A DNA stretch of 12,894 nt from assembly GCA_945952425.1 (NCBI GenBank), contig CAMFIX010000037.1, forward strand, positions 1 to 12,894, written 5' to 3'. Both the position numbers and the translations under genes were made by a program. Below are positions 7,208-12,894 of this stretch, piece by piece. This stretch comes from an uncultured Pseudorhodobacter sp. Lineage in GTDB: Bacteria > Pseudomonadota > Alphaproteobacteria > Rhodobacterales > Rhodobacteraceae. Numbering within the stretch: position 1 is the stretch's first letter; every line of letters begins with the position of its first letter. Below the pieces are notes generated by a model, which was given only the letters and a program-made list of their open reading frames with translations, did not search any database and had not been told where the DNA came from.

Positions 7208-7861
7208 TCAACGCCGGTCGATGCGACGGGTCAGGGCGTCCCCGGCGCCCTGGATCGCCCAGACCAGCAGGATCAGCACGGCGACGACGGCCAGCATCAC
7301 CCCGGTCTCGAAGCGCTGATAGCCATAGCGGATGGCGATGTCGCCAAGGCCCCCCGCGCCGACCGCCCCCGCCATGGCGCTGGCCCCGATCAGGGTGATG
7401 AGCGTGACGGTAAAGCCCGCGACGACCCCGGGCAGCGCCTCGGGGATCAGCACCTCGCGGATGATGGCGGGGCGCGAGGCGCCCATGGCCCTTGCGGCGT
7501 CGATCAGGCCCTTTGGGACTTCGCGCAGCGAGACCTCGGCGATGCGGGCGAAATAGGGGGTGGCGGCGATGGTCAGGGGCACGATGGCCGCCGCGATGCC
7601 GATGGCAGAGCCCACGATCAGGCGCGTCAGGGGGATGACGGCCACCAGCAGGATGATGAAGGGGATCGAGCGCAGCGCATTGACCACGCCCCCCAGCGTG
7701 CGGTTCAGCACCAGCGCCTCGCAGATGCCGCCGCGGTCGGTGATGACCAGCACGACCGCCAGGGGCAGACCCAAAAGGAACGAGAGTCCGCCCGAGACGA
7801 AGGTCATCACCAGCGTCTCCCACAGGCCTTTCAGCATCAGGTCAAACATCGCTTGGGACAT
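7208..7861 (-). CDS. metI: Methionine ABC transporter permease MetI
   Basis: An inner-membrane permease of 217 residues, the same length as E. coli MetI. It starts MSQAMFDLMLKGLWETL, which is the usual MetI N-terminus, followed by several hydrophobic membrane helices. The cytoplasmic coupling (EAA-type) loop reads EVPKGLIDAARAMGAS. The start at 7861 is supported by CTGGAGG 9 nt upstream and gives a 20-bp overlap with metN, so the pair is translationally coupled. A longer reading frame to 7981 runs antisense to nothing useful and overlaps metN, so it was rejected. It forms the channel of the MetNIQ importer. The gene end is only 6 bp from the convergent Gfo/Idh stop, leaving no room for a separate terminator. 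Confidence 0.92.
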   Translation of the reverse strand: MSQAMFDLMLKGLWETLVMTFVSGGLSFLLGLPLAVVLVITDRGGICEALVLNRTLGGVVNALRSIPFIILLVAVIPLTRLIVGSAIGIAAAIVPLTIAATPYFARIAEVSLREVPKGLIDAARAMGASRPAIIREVLIPEALPGVVAGFTVTLITLIGASAMAGAVGAGGLGDIAIRYGYQRFETGVMLAVVAVLILLVWAIQGAGDALTRRIDRR

Positions 7862-8879
7862 GGCCCAGCACCTCCAGGTCGACGGACATCGGGGACAGAT
7901 CGTGCAGGACACGGGCGATCCGGTCGGGATCGGCGGTGCCGAGCGCGAGGAAGAGGCGGCCATAGGGCTGCCCCTGCACATCGTTCAGCCCGCCATGCAA
8001 GAGGCGGGGCGGGGTGCCGGTGATCTCGGCAATGCGGGCGAGGATCGGCAGGCGGGCAGAGGGCCCCGCAAGGTCGATCCGCACCAGCGCCTGATCCCCC
8101 TGGGGGCTGACCCGCGCGGCAAGATCGGCGGGCAGCGTCGGCGACAGGCCGCGCACCAGCGCCCGCGTCACTGCGTGGCGCGGCGAGGCCAGAAGGCGGG
8201 CGACCGGCCCCTCCTCGACCACCGCGCCCTGGTCCAGCACCACGACACGGGTGGCGATCTGGCGGACGACCTCGATCTCATGGGTAATCATCAAGATGGT
8301 CAGCCCGAGGTCGCGGTTGACCTTTTGCAGCAGGTCCAGGATGGCCCCCGTCGTCTCGGGGTCGAGCGCCGAGGTCGCCTCGTCTGACAGCAAGAGCACA
8401 GGCCGCGGCGCCAGCGCGCGGGCGATCCCCACCCGCTGCTTCTGCCCGCCCGACAGCGCCGAAGGATAGGCGCCCGCCTTGTCGGCCAGCCCCACAAGGT
8501 CCAAGAGTTCCGCCACCCGGGCCGCACGTTCGGGGGCGGGCACGCCCGCGATCTTCAGCGGCAAAGCGACATTCTCGGCCACGGTCTTGGCCGACAAGAG
8601 GTTGAAATGCTGAAAGATCATCCCGATGCGGCGGCGGATCGGCTGAAGCTGCGTCTCGGTCAGGTCGGTGATGTCCTGGCCCGCGATCACCACGCGGCCC
8701 GATTGCGGCTTGTCCAGCCCGTTCAGCACGCGGATCAGCGTGGACTTGCCCGCACCGGAACGGCCGATCAGCCCCACGATCTCGCCTTGCGGGACGGTCA
8801 GGGAAATGTCGCGCAGCGCGGGCGGCGTGCCGAACTGGCGCGACGCCGAGGCCAGGGCGACGGAAGGAGGAAGGGTCAT
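7842..8879 (-). CDS. metN: Methionine ABC transporter ATP-binding protein MetN
   Basis: A 345-residue ABC ATPase, like E. coli MetN (343). It has Walker A GRSGAGKST (39-47), Q-loop Gln90, signature LSGGQ (142-146), Walker B LLLSDEATSALD with Asp166/Glu167, and switch His200 in MITHE. The extra C-terminal portion (about 245-345) corresponds to the NIL/C2 regulatory domain through which methionine inhibits MetNI in E. coli. ATG 8879 is chosen; a TTG at 8891 would extend it by four residues. It has only a weak GGA ribosome site, which directly follows the T tract of an intrinsic terminator. Expression therefore depends on read-through from metQ. It powers uptake of methionine or related sulfur compounds. 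Confidence 0.92.
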   Translation of the reverse strand: MTLPPSVALASASRQFGTPPALRDISLTVPQGEIVGLIGRSGAGKSTLIRVLNGLDKPQSGRVVIAGQDITDLTETQLQPIRRRIGMIFQHFNLLSAKTVAENVALPLKIAGVPAPERAARVAELLDLVGLADKAGAYPSALSGGQKQRVGIARALAPRPVLLLSDEATSALDPETTGAILDLLQKVNRDLGLTILMITHEIEVVRQIATRVVVLDQGAVVEEGPVARLLASPRHAVTRALVRGLSPTLPADLAARVSPQGDQALVRIDLAGPSARLPILARIAEITGTPPRLLHGGLNDVQGQPYGRLFLALGTADPDRIARVLHDLSPMSVDLEVLGHVPSDV

Positions 8880-8889
8880 GTCAGAATCC

Positions 8890-8922
8890 AAAAAAGGACG
8901 GGGCTTGGGAGCCGCCCCGTCC
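8890..8922 (-). terminator. Intrinsic terminator between metQ and metN
   Basis: On the minus strand a perfect 9-bp stem, GGACGGGGC / GCCCCGTCC, with a 9-nt loop is followed immediately by six T residues. It starts 24 nt after the metQ stop and ends about 10 nt before the metN ATG. This is a textbook Rho-independent terminator placed inside the operon. It probably gives partial termination, so that the binding protein is made in excess over the transporter. Confidence 0.85.
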
Positions 8923-8945
8923 GTCAGAAGGCCAGTCCGAAAGGC

Positions 8946-9743
8946 TCAGTAAGCCGAGATGCCGGTGCCCTTGTAGACCTCGTCGAACTTCGCCTTCACG
9001 GCGTCGTTCTGATAGGCGGCGACCAAGTCCTTGACCCAGGGCTCGTCCTTGCGGTCGGTCTTCACGGCGATGAAGTTGTTGTAGGGATTGTCCTTCACCG
9101 CTTCTTGCGCGATGCGGTCGGTCTTGGGGTCCAGGCCCGATTTCAGCGCCCAGTCGGTGTTGACCACGGCGGCATCCAGATCGTCGATGGCGCGGCCGAC
9201 GACGCCGGCATCCAGCTCCTTGATCTGCAGGTTCTTGGGGTTCTCGGTGATGTCGGCCACCGTCGCCAGAATGCCCGCGCCGTCCTTCAGCTTGATCAGA
9301 CCCTGCGCCGCCAGCACGTTCAGCGCGCGCCCGGCGTTGGAGGGGTCGTTCGGCACGCCGATCACGGCGCCTTCGGGCAGGTCGGCGACGGCATGGAACT
9401 TCTTGGAATAGAGCCCGATCGGCCAGACCGCCGTCAGCCCGACGGGGGTGATCGTATAGCCATGGGCCGCGATCTGGGCATCCAGATAGGGCTTGTGCTG
9501 GAAGGCGTTGGCGTCGATCTCGCCGTTTTGCAGCGCCTCGTTCGGCTGGGTGTAGTCGTTGAAGACCACCAGCTCGATGTCGAGCCCCTTGGCCTTGGCC
9601 TGCTCGGCCGCAACCGCCCAAACCGCCTCATCCTCGCCGCCGATGATACCGACCTTGATATGGGTGTTGTCGGCCAGCGCGGGCAGGGCGCCCAGAAGCA
9701 GCGTGCCAAGCGCCAGGGCGGCGCGGCGGGTGAAGGTCGTCAT
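8946..9743 (-). CDS. metQ: Methionine-binding periplasmic protein MetQ (NlpA family)
   Basis: The substrate-binding protein of the MetNIQ importer, 265 residues. It has an N-terminal signal sequence, MTTFTRRAALALGTLLLGAL, with a likely signal peptidase I site after ALA (residue 24). No lipobox Cys is present, so unlike E. coli MetQ it should be a soluble periplasmic protein. The Arg6-Arg7 pair leaves open Tat rather than Sec export. Conserved NlpA/MetQ segments include KVGIIGGEDEAVW, NDYTQPNEAL and DANAFQHKPYL. ATG 9743 has GGAG 9 nt upstream; ATG 9758 is an alternative with a poor ribosome site. It is the first gene of metQ-metN-metI and lies downstream of the desulfurase locus. Ligand could be L- or D-methionine or another sulfur compound. 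Confidence 0.9.
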   Translation of the reverse strand: MTTFTRRAALALGTLLLGALPALADNTHIKVGIIGGEDEAVWAVAAEQAKAKGLDIELVVFNDYTQPNEALQNGEIDANAFQHKPYLDAQIAAHGYTITPVGLTAVWPIGLYSKKFHAVADLPEGAVIGVPNDPSNAGRALNVLAAQGLIKLKDGAGILATVADITENPKNLQIKELDAGVVGRAIDDLDAAVVNTDWALKSGLDPKTDRIAQEAVKDNPYNNFIAVKTDRKDEPWVKDLVAAYQNDAVKAKFDEVYKGTGISAY

Positions 9744-9790
9744 CTTGTTGATCTCCATAAGGAATGTCCGCGCTGTGGCGGGGATGGAGT

Positions 9791-9820
9791 AATATCTACA
9801 AGATAACTCGTGATTTGCAA
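9791..9820 (-). promoter_or_regulatory. Candidate metQ promoter
   Basis: In an AT-rich patch on the minus strand, TTGCAA (9815-9820) could be a -35. It is followed by TAGATA (9793-9798, 16-bp spacer) or GATATT (9791-9796, 18-bp spacer) as -10. The position fits a leader of about 40-50 nt before metQ. The match is moderate. No SAM-II or other S-adenosylmethionine riboswitch was recognised in the leader. Confidence 0.35.
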
Positions 9821-9843
9821 TGTGCCGACAGAGAAGGTTCGTT

Positions 9844-9885
9844 GCGAAGTTTTTGAGCAAATGGGAAAATTTCCCGTGCTTTCGC
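9844..9885. promoter_or_regulatory. Extended inverted repeat upstream of metQ
   Basis: A perfect GGGAAA-A-TTTCCC palindrome (9863-9875) is flanked by AGCA (9856-9859) / TGCT (9877-9880) and by GCGAAG / CTTTCGC at the outside. It lies between the desulfurase terminator and the putative metQ promoter. It could be an operator for a sulfur or methionine regulator or an RNA hairpin. The dyad is seen directly; its role is inferred. Confidence 0.4.
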
Positions 9886-9895
9886 CGCGATGCAG

Positions 9896-9927
9896 AAAAG
9901 CGGGGGCGGGGGCCGAAACCCCCGCCC
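9896..9927 (-). terminator. Terminator after the cysteine desulfurase locus
   Basis: On the minus strand, 4 nt after the desulfurase stop, a perfect 9-bp GC stem (GGGCGGGGG / CCCCCGCCC, 9904-9912 with 9919-9927) encloses a 6-nt loop and is followed by CCGC and TTTT. It is a good Rho-independent terminator separating the encapsulin-desulfurase transcript from metQ. Confidence 0.75.
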
Positions 9928-9930
9928 GAA

Positions 9931-11698
9931 TCAGGCCCGCGCCAGGCGGCGGACCACCGCGATGAAGCGGTCGACCTCTTCGCAGGTGTTATAGAAGGCC
10001 AGGGAGGGCCGTACCGTGGCCTCCAGCCCGAAGCGGCGCAGGATCGGCTGCGCGCAATGGTGGCCCGAGCGGACGGCGATCCCCTCTTCGTTCAGCGCGC
10101 GCCCGACCTCTTCCGTCGAATAGCCGTCCAGCACGAAGGACAAAACGCTGGCCTTGTGCGCCGCCGTGCCCACCAGCCGCACGCCCTTGATGGGCGCGAG
10201 GTAATGGGTCGCATAGGCCAGAAGGTGATGCTCGTATTGGGCAATCGCCTCCATCCCCAGGGCCTGCACATAGTCGAGCGCCGCCCCAAGCCCCACCGCA
10301 TCGGCGATGTTGCCGGTGCCCGCCTCGAACTTGTTGGGCGCGGGCTGGTAGAGCGTCTTTTCAAACGTCACATCGGCGATCATGTTGCCGCCGCCCTGCC
10401 AGGGCGGCATCTGATCCAGCAGCGCCTTGCGGCCCCAGACCACGCCGATGCCCGTGGGGCCAAAGATCTTGTGGCCGGAAAAGACGAAGAAGTCGCAGCC
10501 CAAGGCCGCCACGTTCACCCGCATATGGCTGACCGATTGCGCGCCATCGACCAGCGTCGTGGCGCCGACCGACTTGGCCATCGCCACGATCTCGGCCACC
10601 GGAACCACCGTGCCCAAGGCGTTCGAGACCTGGGTGACGGACACGAGCTTGGTGCGGGGGGTCAGAAGCCGCCGATACTCCTCCAGGATCACCTGGCCCG
10701 TGTCATCCACCGGTATGACCCTGAGCCGCGCGCCTTTCCGGGCCGCAAGCATCTGCCAGGGCACGATATTGGCGTGGTGTTCGAGGTTCGAGACGATGAT
10801 CTCGTCGCCCGCGCCGATATTCGCCTCGCCCCAAGTGTTGGCCGCGCATGTAATGCACCGGCGCCCAGCGGGATCCACCCACTGCGTATCGGCCGCAGTG
10901 TCAGGTGGCTATAAGGGACAGGTGCCAACGGGCGGCGAGTTCATGCGCCGCGCGGTGGATGTTGGAGTTCTCGTGCTCGTAGAAATGGGTCAGGCGCTCG
11001 ATCACCTGGCGCGGCTTTTGCGTGGTGGCCGCATTGTCGAACCAGACGAGGGGGCGGCCGTTGACCCTTTCCTGCAGGATCGGGAAGTCGCGGCGGATGG
11101 CGTGCAGGTCCAGACCGCGATGCGGAGCGGAAGTCTCGGCCGGTTTGGCAACGGCGGGGAGGAAATAATAATCCCCCGTTCCGCTGGACGGCTGGTGGCC
11201 TGCCAGAAGCTCCTTCAGGGCGCCCGCCCCGGGAAGGCCGAAGCTTTGCGGCTCGGCCAGGTCCGAACGACCGGCGGCGGGGCCGCTTTGGTCGCCCAGG
11301 AAGTAATAAGGCGAGGCGCTCTGCGGGGCGGGCGCAGCCACCGGCGGGGCCGCCAGCGCATGGCCGCCAAAGCGCCCGTTGACCGCCGGAAGCACCAGGG
11401 CGGCGAGGTCCGGCAGCCCGTTCGGCGCCGCCGCTTTCGGCGTCAGCGCAGGCAGCGAGGCCGCCTGCGCCTGGGCCGATTGCGTCGACTGCGGCAGGAC
11501 ATTGGCCCCCGGCGCCAGCATGCCGGGCAGGGCCGGCCCCTGGGCCAGCGGCCCGGGCGCAAAGCCGCCCGGCGCCGGGTTGTCGACCGGCGGGCGGGCG
11601 CCTGGCAGGCTGGCGAAGAAGGCCGAGGCCAGCTCTGTCAGCTTGGCCACATCGGGCAGGCCCTCGGGCTCACTTGGCATAAGTGTCGGGGTATTCAT
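9931..11698 (-). pseudogene. Encapsulin cargo cysteine desulfurase (SufS-like), disrupted
   Basis: An encapsulin-associated cysteine desulfurase would take sulfur from cysteine, leaving alanine. The first part (11698 to the TGA at 10901-10903) encodes about 195 Pro/Ala/Gly-rich, probably disordered residues, then a SufS start: LDLHAIRRDFPIL, FDNAATTQKP, IHRAAHELAAR (to about residue 257). The homology stops at 10928 and resumes in another frame at NTWGEANIGAGDE (10839) through to the stop at 9931. That second part has EHHANIVPW, the PLP Asp in DGAQS, the PLP Lys in SGHKIFGPTG, the catalytic Cys in SGHHCAQP and TVRPSLAFYN. About 40 residues, including the TRGTTEAINLV-type PLP-phosphate loop, are missing and replaced by unrelated DNA with a frameshift. 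The start at 11698 has GGA 7 nt upstream and overlaps the shell gene by 29 bp; ATG 11680 is an alternative. It is probably non-functional unless the scar is an assembly artefact. Confidence 0.85.
10843..10927. mobile_element. Foreign 85-bp scar in the desulfurase, insertion-sequence-end-like
   Basis: This block has no SufS similarity in any frame and interrupts the desulfurase. On the minus strand it holds CTGTCCCTTATAGCCACCT (10902-10920), which matches the Tn5 mosaic end at 15 of 19 positions. On the plus strand it holds two related repeats, TGTCAGGTGGC (10899-10909) and GGACAGGTGCC (10916-10926), a layout like IS21-family ends. No transposase and no second end are visible. It is probably a deletion or excision remnant of an insertion sequence; the family is uncertain. 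Confidence 0.45.
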
Positions 11699-12599
11699 GG
11701 AATTTTCCGATCTCGACCCCATCCAGCACCGCCAGCGCATCGGGCGACTGCACCACCAGCGAGCAATAAAGGCTGATGAGATAGGAGGCGATGGCCGAAC
11801 GGTTGATGCCCATGAAGCGCACCGAAAGGCCGGGCGCTTGCTCTCCGGCGAGGCCGGGCTGATAGAGGCCGACGACGCCCTGGCGCTTTTCGCCGACGCG
11901 CAAGAGCAGGATCTTGGTCTTGCCGTTCACCACCGGCACCTTGTCGGAGGGCACCAAGGGCAGGCCGCGCCAGGTCAGGAACTGCGCGCCGAACATCGAG
12001 ACCGTGGGCGGCGGCACGCCGCGGCGGGTGCACTCGCGCCCGAAGGCCGCGATGGCGTCCGGGTGGGCCAGGAAGAAGGCGGGCTCTTTCCAGACCTTGG
12101 CGATCAGCAGGTCCATGTCGTCGGGCTGCGGCGCGCCGGTGCGGGTCTTGATGACCTGAGAGGGCGCGACATTGGCCAGAAGCCCGTAATCCGGGTTGGT
12201 GATCAGCTGGCCTTCCTGCGTTTCCTTGATCGTCTCGATCGCAAGGCGCAATTGCTCCTTCACTTGGTCGAAGGGGCTGGAATAAAGGTCGCTGACGCGG
12301 GTGTGGACATCCAGAATCGTCGAGACCGCGTTCAGGAAATATTCCCGCGGCTTTTCGTCGTAATTCACGAAGGTCTGCGGCAATTCGCTTTCGTCGCGGC
12401 CGGCACAGGCGACCTCGACGTTTTCCGGGTTGCGGACGGTGTTCAGACGATAGATGCCGGCCTCGACCGGCACCCATTGCAGCAGGTGAACCAGCCAGCG
12501 CGGGCTGATCGTGGGCAGGATCGGTGCGGTTTTGGTCGCATTGGCCAGCTGCCGGGCGGCATTGTCGCTGAGAGCGGCCTGCGGGAGAAACTCAACCAT
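11670..12599 (-). CDS. srpI: Family 2A encapsulin shell protein (SrpI-like)
   Basis: A 309-residue HK97-fold shell protein strongly resembling cyanobacterial SrpI. Recognisable segments are DNAARQLANATKT near the N-terminus, TISPRWLVHLLQWVPVEAG, VACAGRDESELPQTFV, REYFLNAVSTILDVHTRVSD, PDYGLLANV, GVPPPTVSMFGAQFLTWRG and QPGLAGEQAPGLSVRFMG. In the characterised S. elongatus relative the protein forms a T=1 icosahedral nanocompartment that encloses a cysteine desulfurase and is linked to sulfur starvation. The length is complete and no frame damage is seen. The start at 12599 matches the usual family N-terminus although its ribosome site (GGAG, 12 nt away) is weak. The cargo gene follows with a 29-bp overlap, so shell and cargo are coupled. 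The SrpI assignment is very secure; the activity in this strain is uncertain because the cargo gene is broken. Confidence 0.96.
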   Translation of the reverse strand: MVEFLPQAALSDNAARQLANATKTAPILPTISPRWLVHLLQWVPVEAGIYRLNTVRNPENVEVACAGRDESELPQTFVNYDEKPREYFLNAVSTILDVHTRVSDLYSSPFDQVKEQLRLAIETIKETQEGQLITNPDYGLLANVAPSQVIKTRTGAPQPDDMDLLIAKVWKEPAFFLAHPDAIAAFGRECTRRGVPPPTVSMFGAQFLTWRGLPLVPSDKVPVVNGKTKILLLRVGEKRQGVVGLYQPGLAGEQAPGLSVRFMGINRSAIASYLISLYCSLVVQSPDALAVLDGVEIGKFHEYPDTYAK

Positions 12600-12724
12600 G
12601 GGGCGGACGGGGCTCCGTATTGGGAATGGGTTTGGACCACGAAAAGCGGCACCGCGGGGCAGGTCGCGAATTGGGATGGGCGCGCGGCGAGTTGCGGGGT
12701 CGGTTTCCGGAAGATCACGGGATC

Positions 12725-12753
12725 ATTCTAACTTAACCAAGAGCTTGGGAAAG
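12725..12753 (-). promoter_or_regulatory. Candidate encapsulin promoter with embedded palindrome
   Basis: On the minus strand, TAGAAT (12725-12730) is a good -10 about 125 bp upstream of the shell ATG. The matching -35 position reads only CTTTCC or TTTCCC. The spacer is occupied by CCAAG-AG-CTTGG (12737-12748), a perfect dyad. A weak -35 plus a dyad suggests a regulated promoter, for example one controlled by a sulfur-responsive regulator. This is inference from consensus reading. Confidence 0.4.
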
Positions 12754-12860
12754 CGAGGATTGGTCTCCGGGGCAAATTTGGAAAGCGATTCCATTTCAAG
12801 CGAAGGTTGTGGCGGAACGCGACTGTTCCGCTGTCGGAAGAGATGATTCTCACCGCGAAT

Positions 12861-12889
12861 CGCCCCCTGTGGGCCCGCAGAGGGGGGCG
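12861..12889. repeat. GC-rich inverted repeat at the right edge
   Basis: CGCCCCC (12861-12867) pairs with GGGGGCG (12883-12889), and CTG / CAG with an inner GGGCCC lie between them, so a stable hairpin can form. There is no T tract on either strand inside the window. It may be the terminator-like end of the next gene or a structured element; the window stops too soon to tell. Confidence 0.35.
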
Positions 12890-12894
12890 GAAGG

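Larger units (their letters stand above)
12600..12894. other. Non-coding upstream region of the encapsulin operon
   Basis: No convincing gene is seen in these 295 bp; the small frames on either strand are shadows without family resemblance. It carries several GGAA/TTCC-type dyads: TTCCGGAA (12705-12712), GGAA-N5-TTCC (12780-12792) and GCGGAAC-N6-GTTCCGC (12812-12831). These surround the candidate promoter and could be regulator sites. Confidence 0.5.

Noticed and set aside
7208..7981. Longer MetI starting at 7981
   Set aside because: The extra 40 residues overlap metN, are not hydrophobic or MetI-like, and the start at 7861 has a good ribosome site and gives the normal family length.
9744..9930. 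SAM-II or other methionine riboswitch before metQ
   Set aside because: The leader has no recognisable SAM-II core or pseudoknot sequence; only a dyad and a plausible promoter were found.
10843..10927. Intein, group II intron or programmed frameshift in the desulfurase
   Set aside because: The block is only 85 bp, has no slippery sequence or intron features, and essential SufS residues are missing rather than interrupted.
11670..12599. Shell protein as a prophage major capsid
   Set aside because: It shares the HK97 fold, but the sequence is SrpI-like throughout and its neighbour is a desulfurase; no portal, protease, terminase or tail genes are seen.
12443..12718. Small minus-strand frame overlapping the shell gene start
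   Set aside because: It is out of frame with the shell gene, has no family resemblance, and most of it is a shadow of shell coding sequence and its leader.
1..12894. CRISPR arrays, tRNA or rRNA genes
   Set aside because: No regularly spaced repeats and no tRNA or rRNA-like segments were seen on either strand.

Overview
The window is GC-rich DNA with densely packed, overlapping genes and strongly G/C-biased third codon positions. Protein flavour (IolD, MetNIQ, SufS-type desulfurase) and base composition suggest an alphaproteobacterium, most likely a Rhodobacterales member such as a Paracoccus/Rhodobacter relative. This assignment is an inference from composition and family resemblance, not from a marker gene.

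Left part (1-7201), carbon catabolism. The last codons of a plus-strand gene end at 55. Facing it is a minus-strand pair: iolD (ThDP-dependent trihydroxycyclohexane-1,2-dione hydrolase) followed by an SDR dehydrogenase. Diverging from iolD is a tightly coupled plus-strand operon: aldehyde dehydrogenase, HpcH/HpaI-type pyruvate aldolase, D-2-hydroxyacid dehydrogenase and Gfo/Idh/MocA dehydrogenase, joined by ATGA, TGATG and ATGA overlaps. The 162-bp divergent region holds back-to-back promoter-like sequences sharing one dyad, plus a 15-codon leader ORF with a strong Shine-Dalgarno that overlaps the aldehyde dehydrogenase start. The set looks like a cyclitol or sugar-acid pathway: dehydrogenases oxidise the ring or sugar, IolD opens a ring dione, the aldolase releases pyruvate plus an aldehyde, and the aldehyde dehydrogenase oxidises that aldehyde. 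The other canonical iol genes are not in the window.

Middle part (7208-9743), a minus-strand metQ-metN-metI methionine ABC importer. A strong intrinsic terminator sits between metQ and metN and probably keeps the binding protein more abundant than the transporter.

Right part (9931-12894), a sulfur nanocompartment locus. A minus-strand SrpI-like family 2A encapsulin shell gene overlaps a cysteine desulfurase gene carrying a long Pro/Ala/Gly-rich N-terminal extension, which is the known cargo architecture of family 2A encapsulins. The desulfurase is broken here. About 40 codons around the PLP-phosphate-binding segment are replaced by about 85 bp of unrelated sequence that resembles an insertion-sequence end and shifts the frame. 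The shell-targeting extension and the catalytic Lys/Cys residues therefore lie on two different reading frames. The shell gene is intact, so the strain may make an empty or re-purposed compartment unless the scar is an assembly error. Together with MetNIQ this forms a sulfur-metabolism neighbourhood. The last 295 bp (12600-12894) hold no convincing gene, only a candidate promoter and several inverted repeats.
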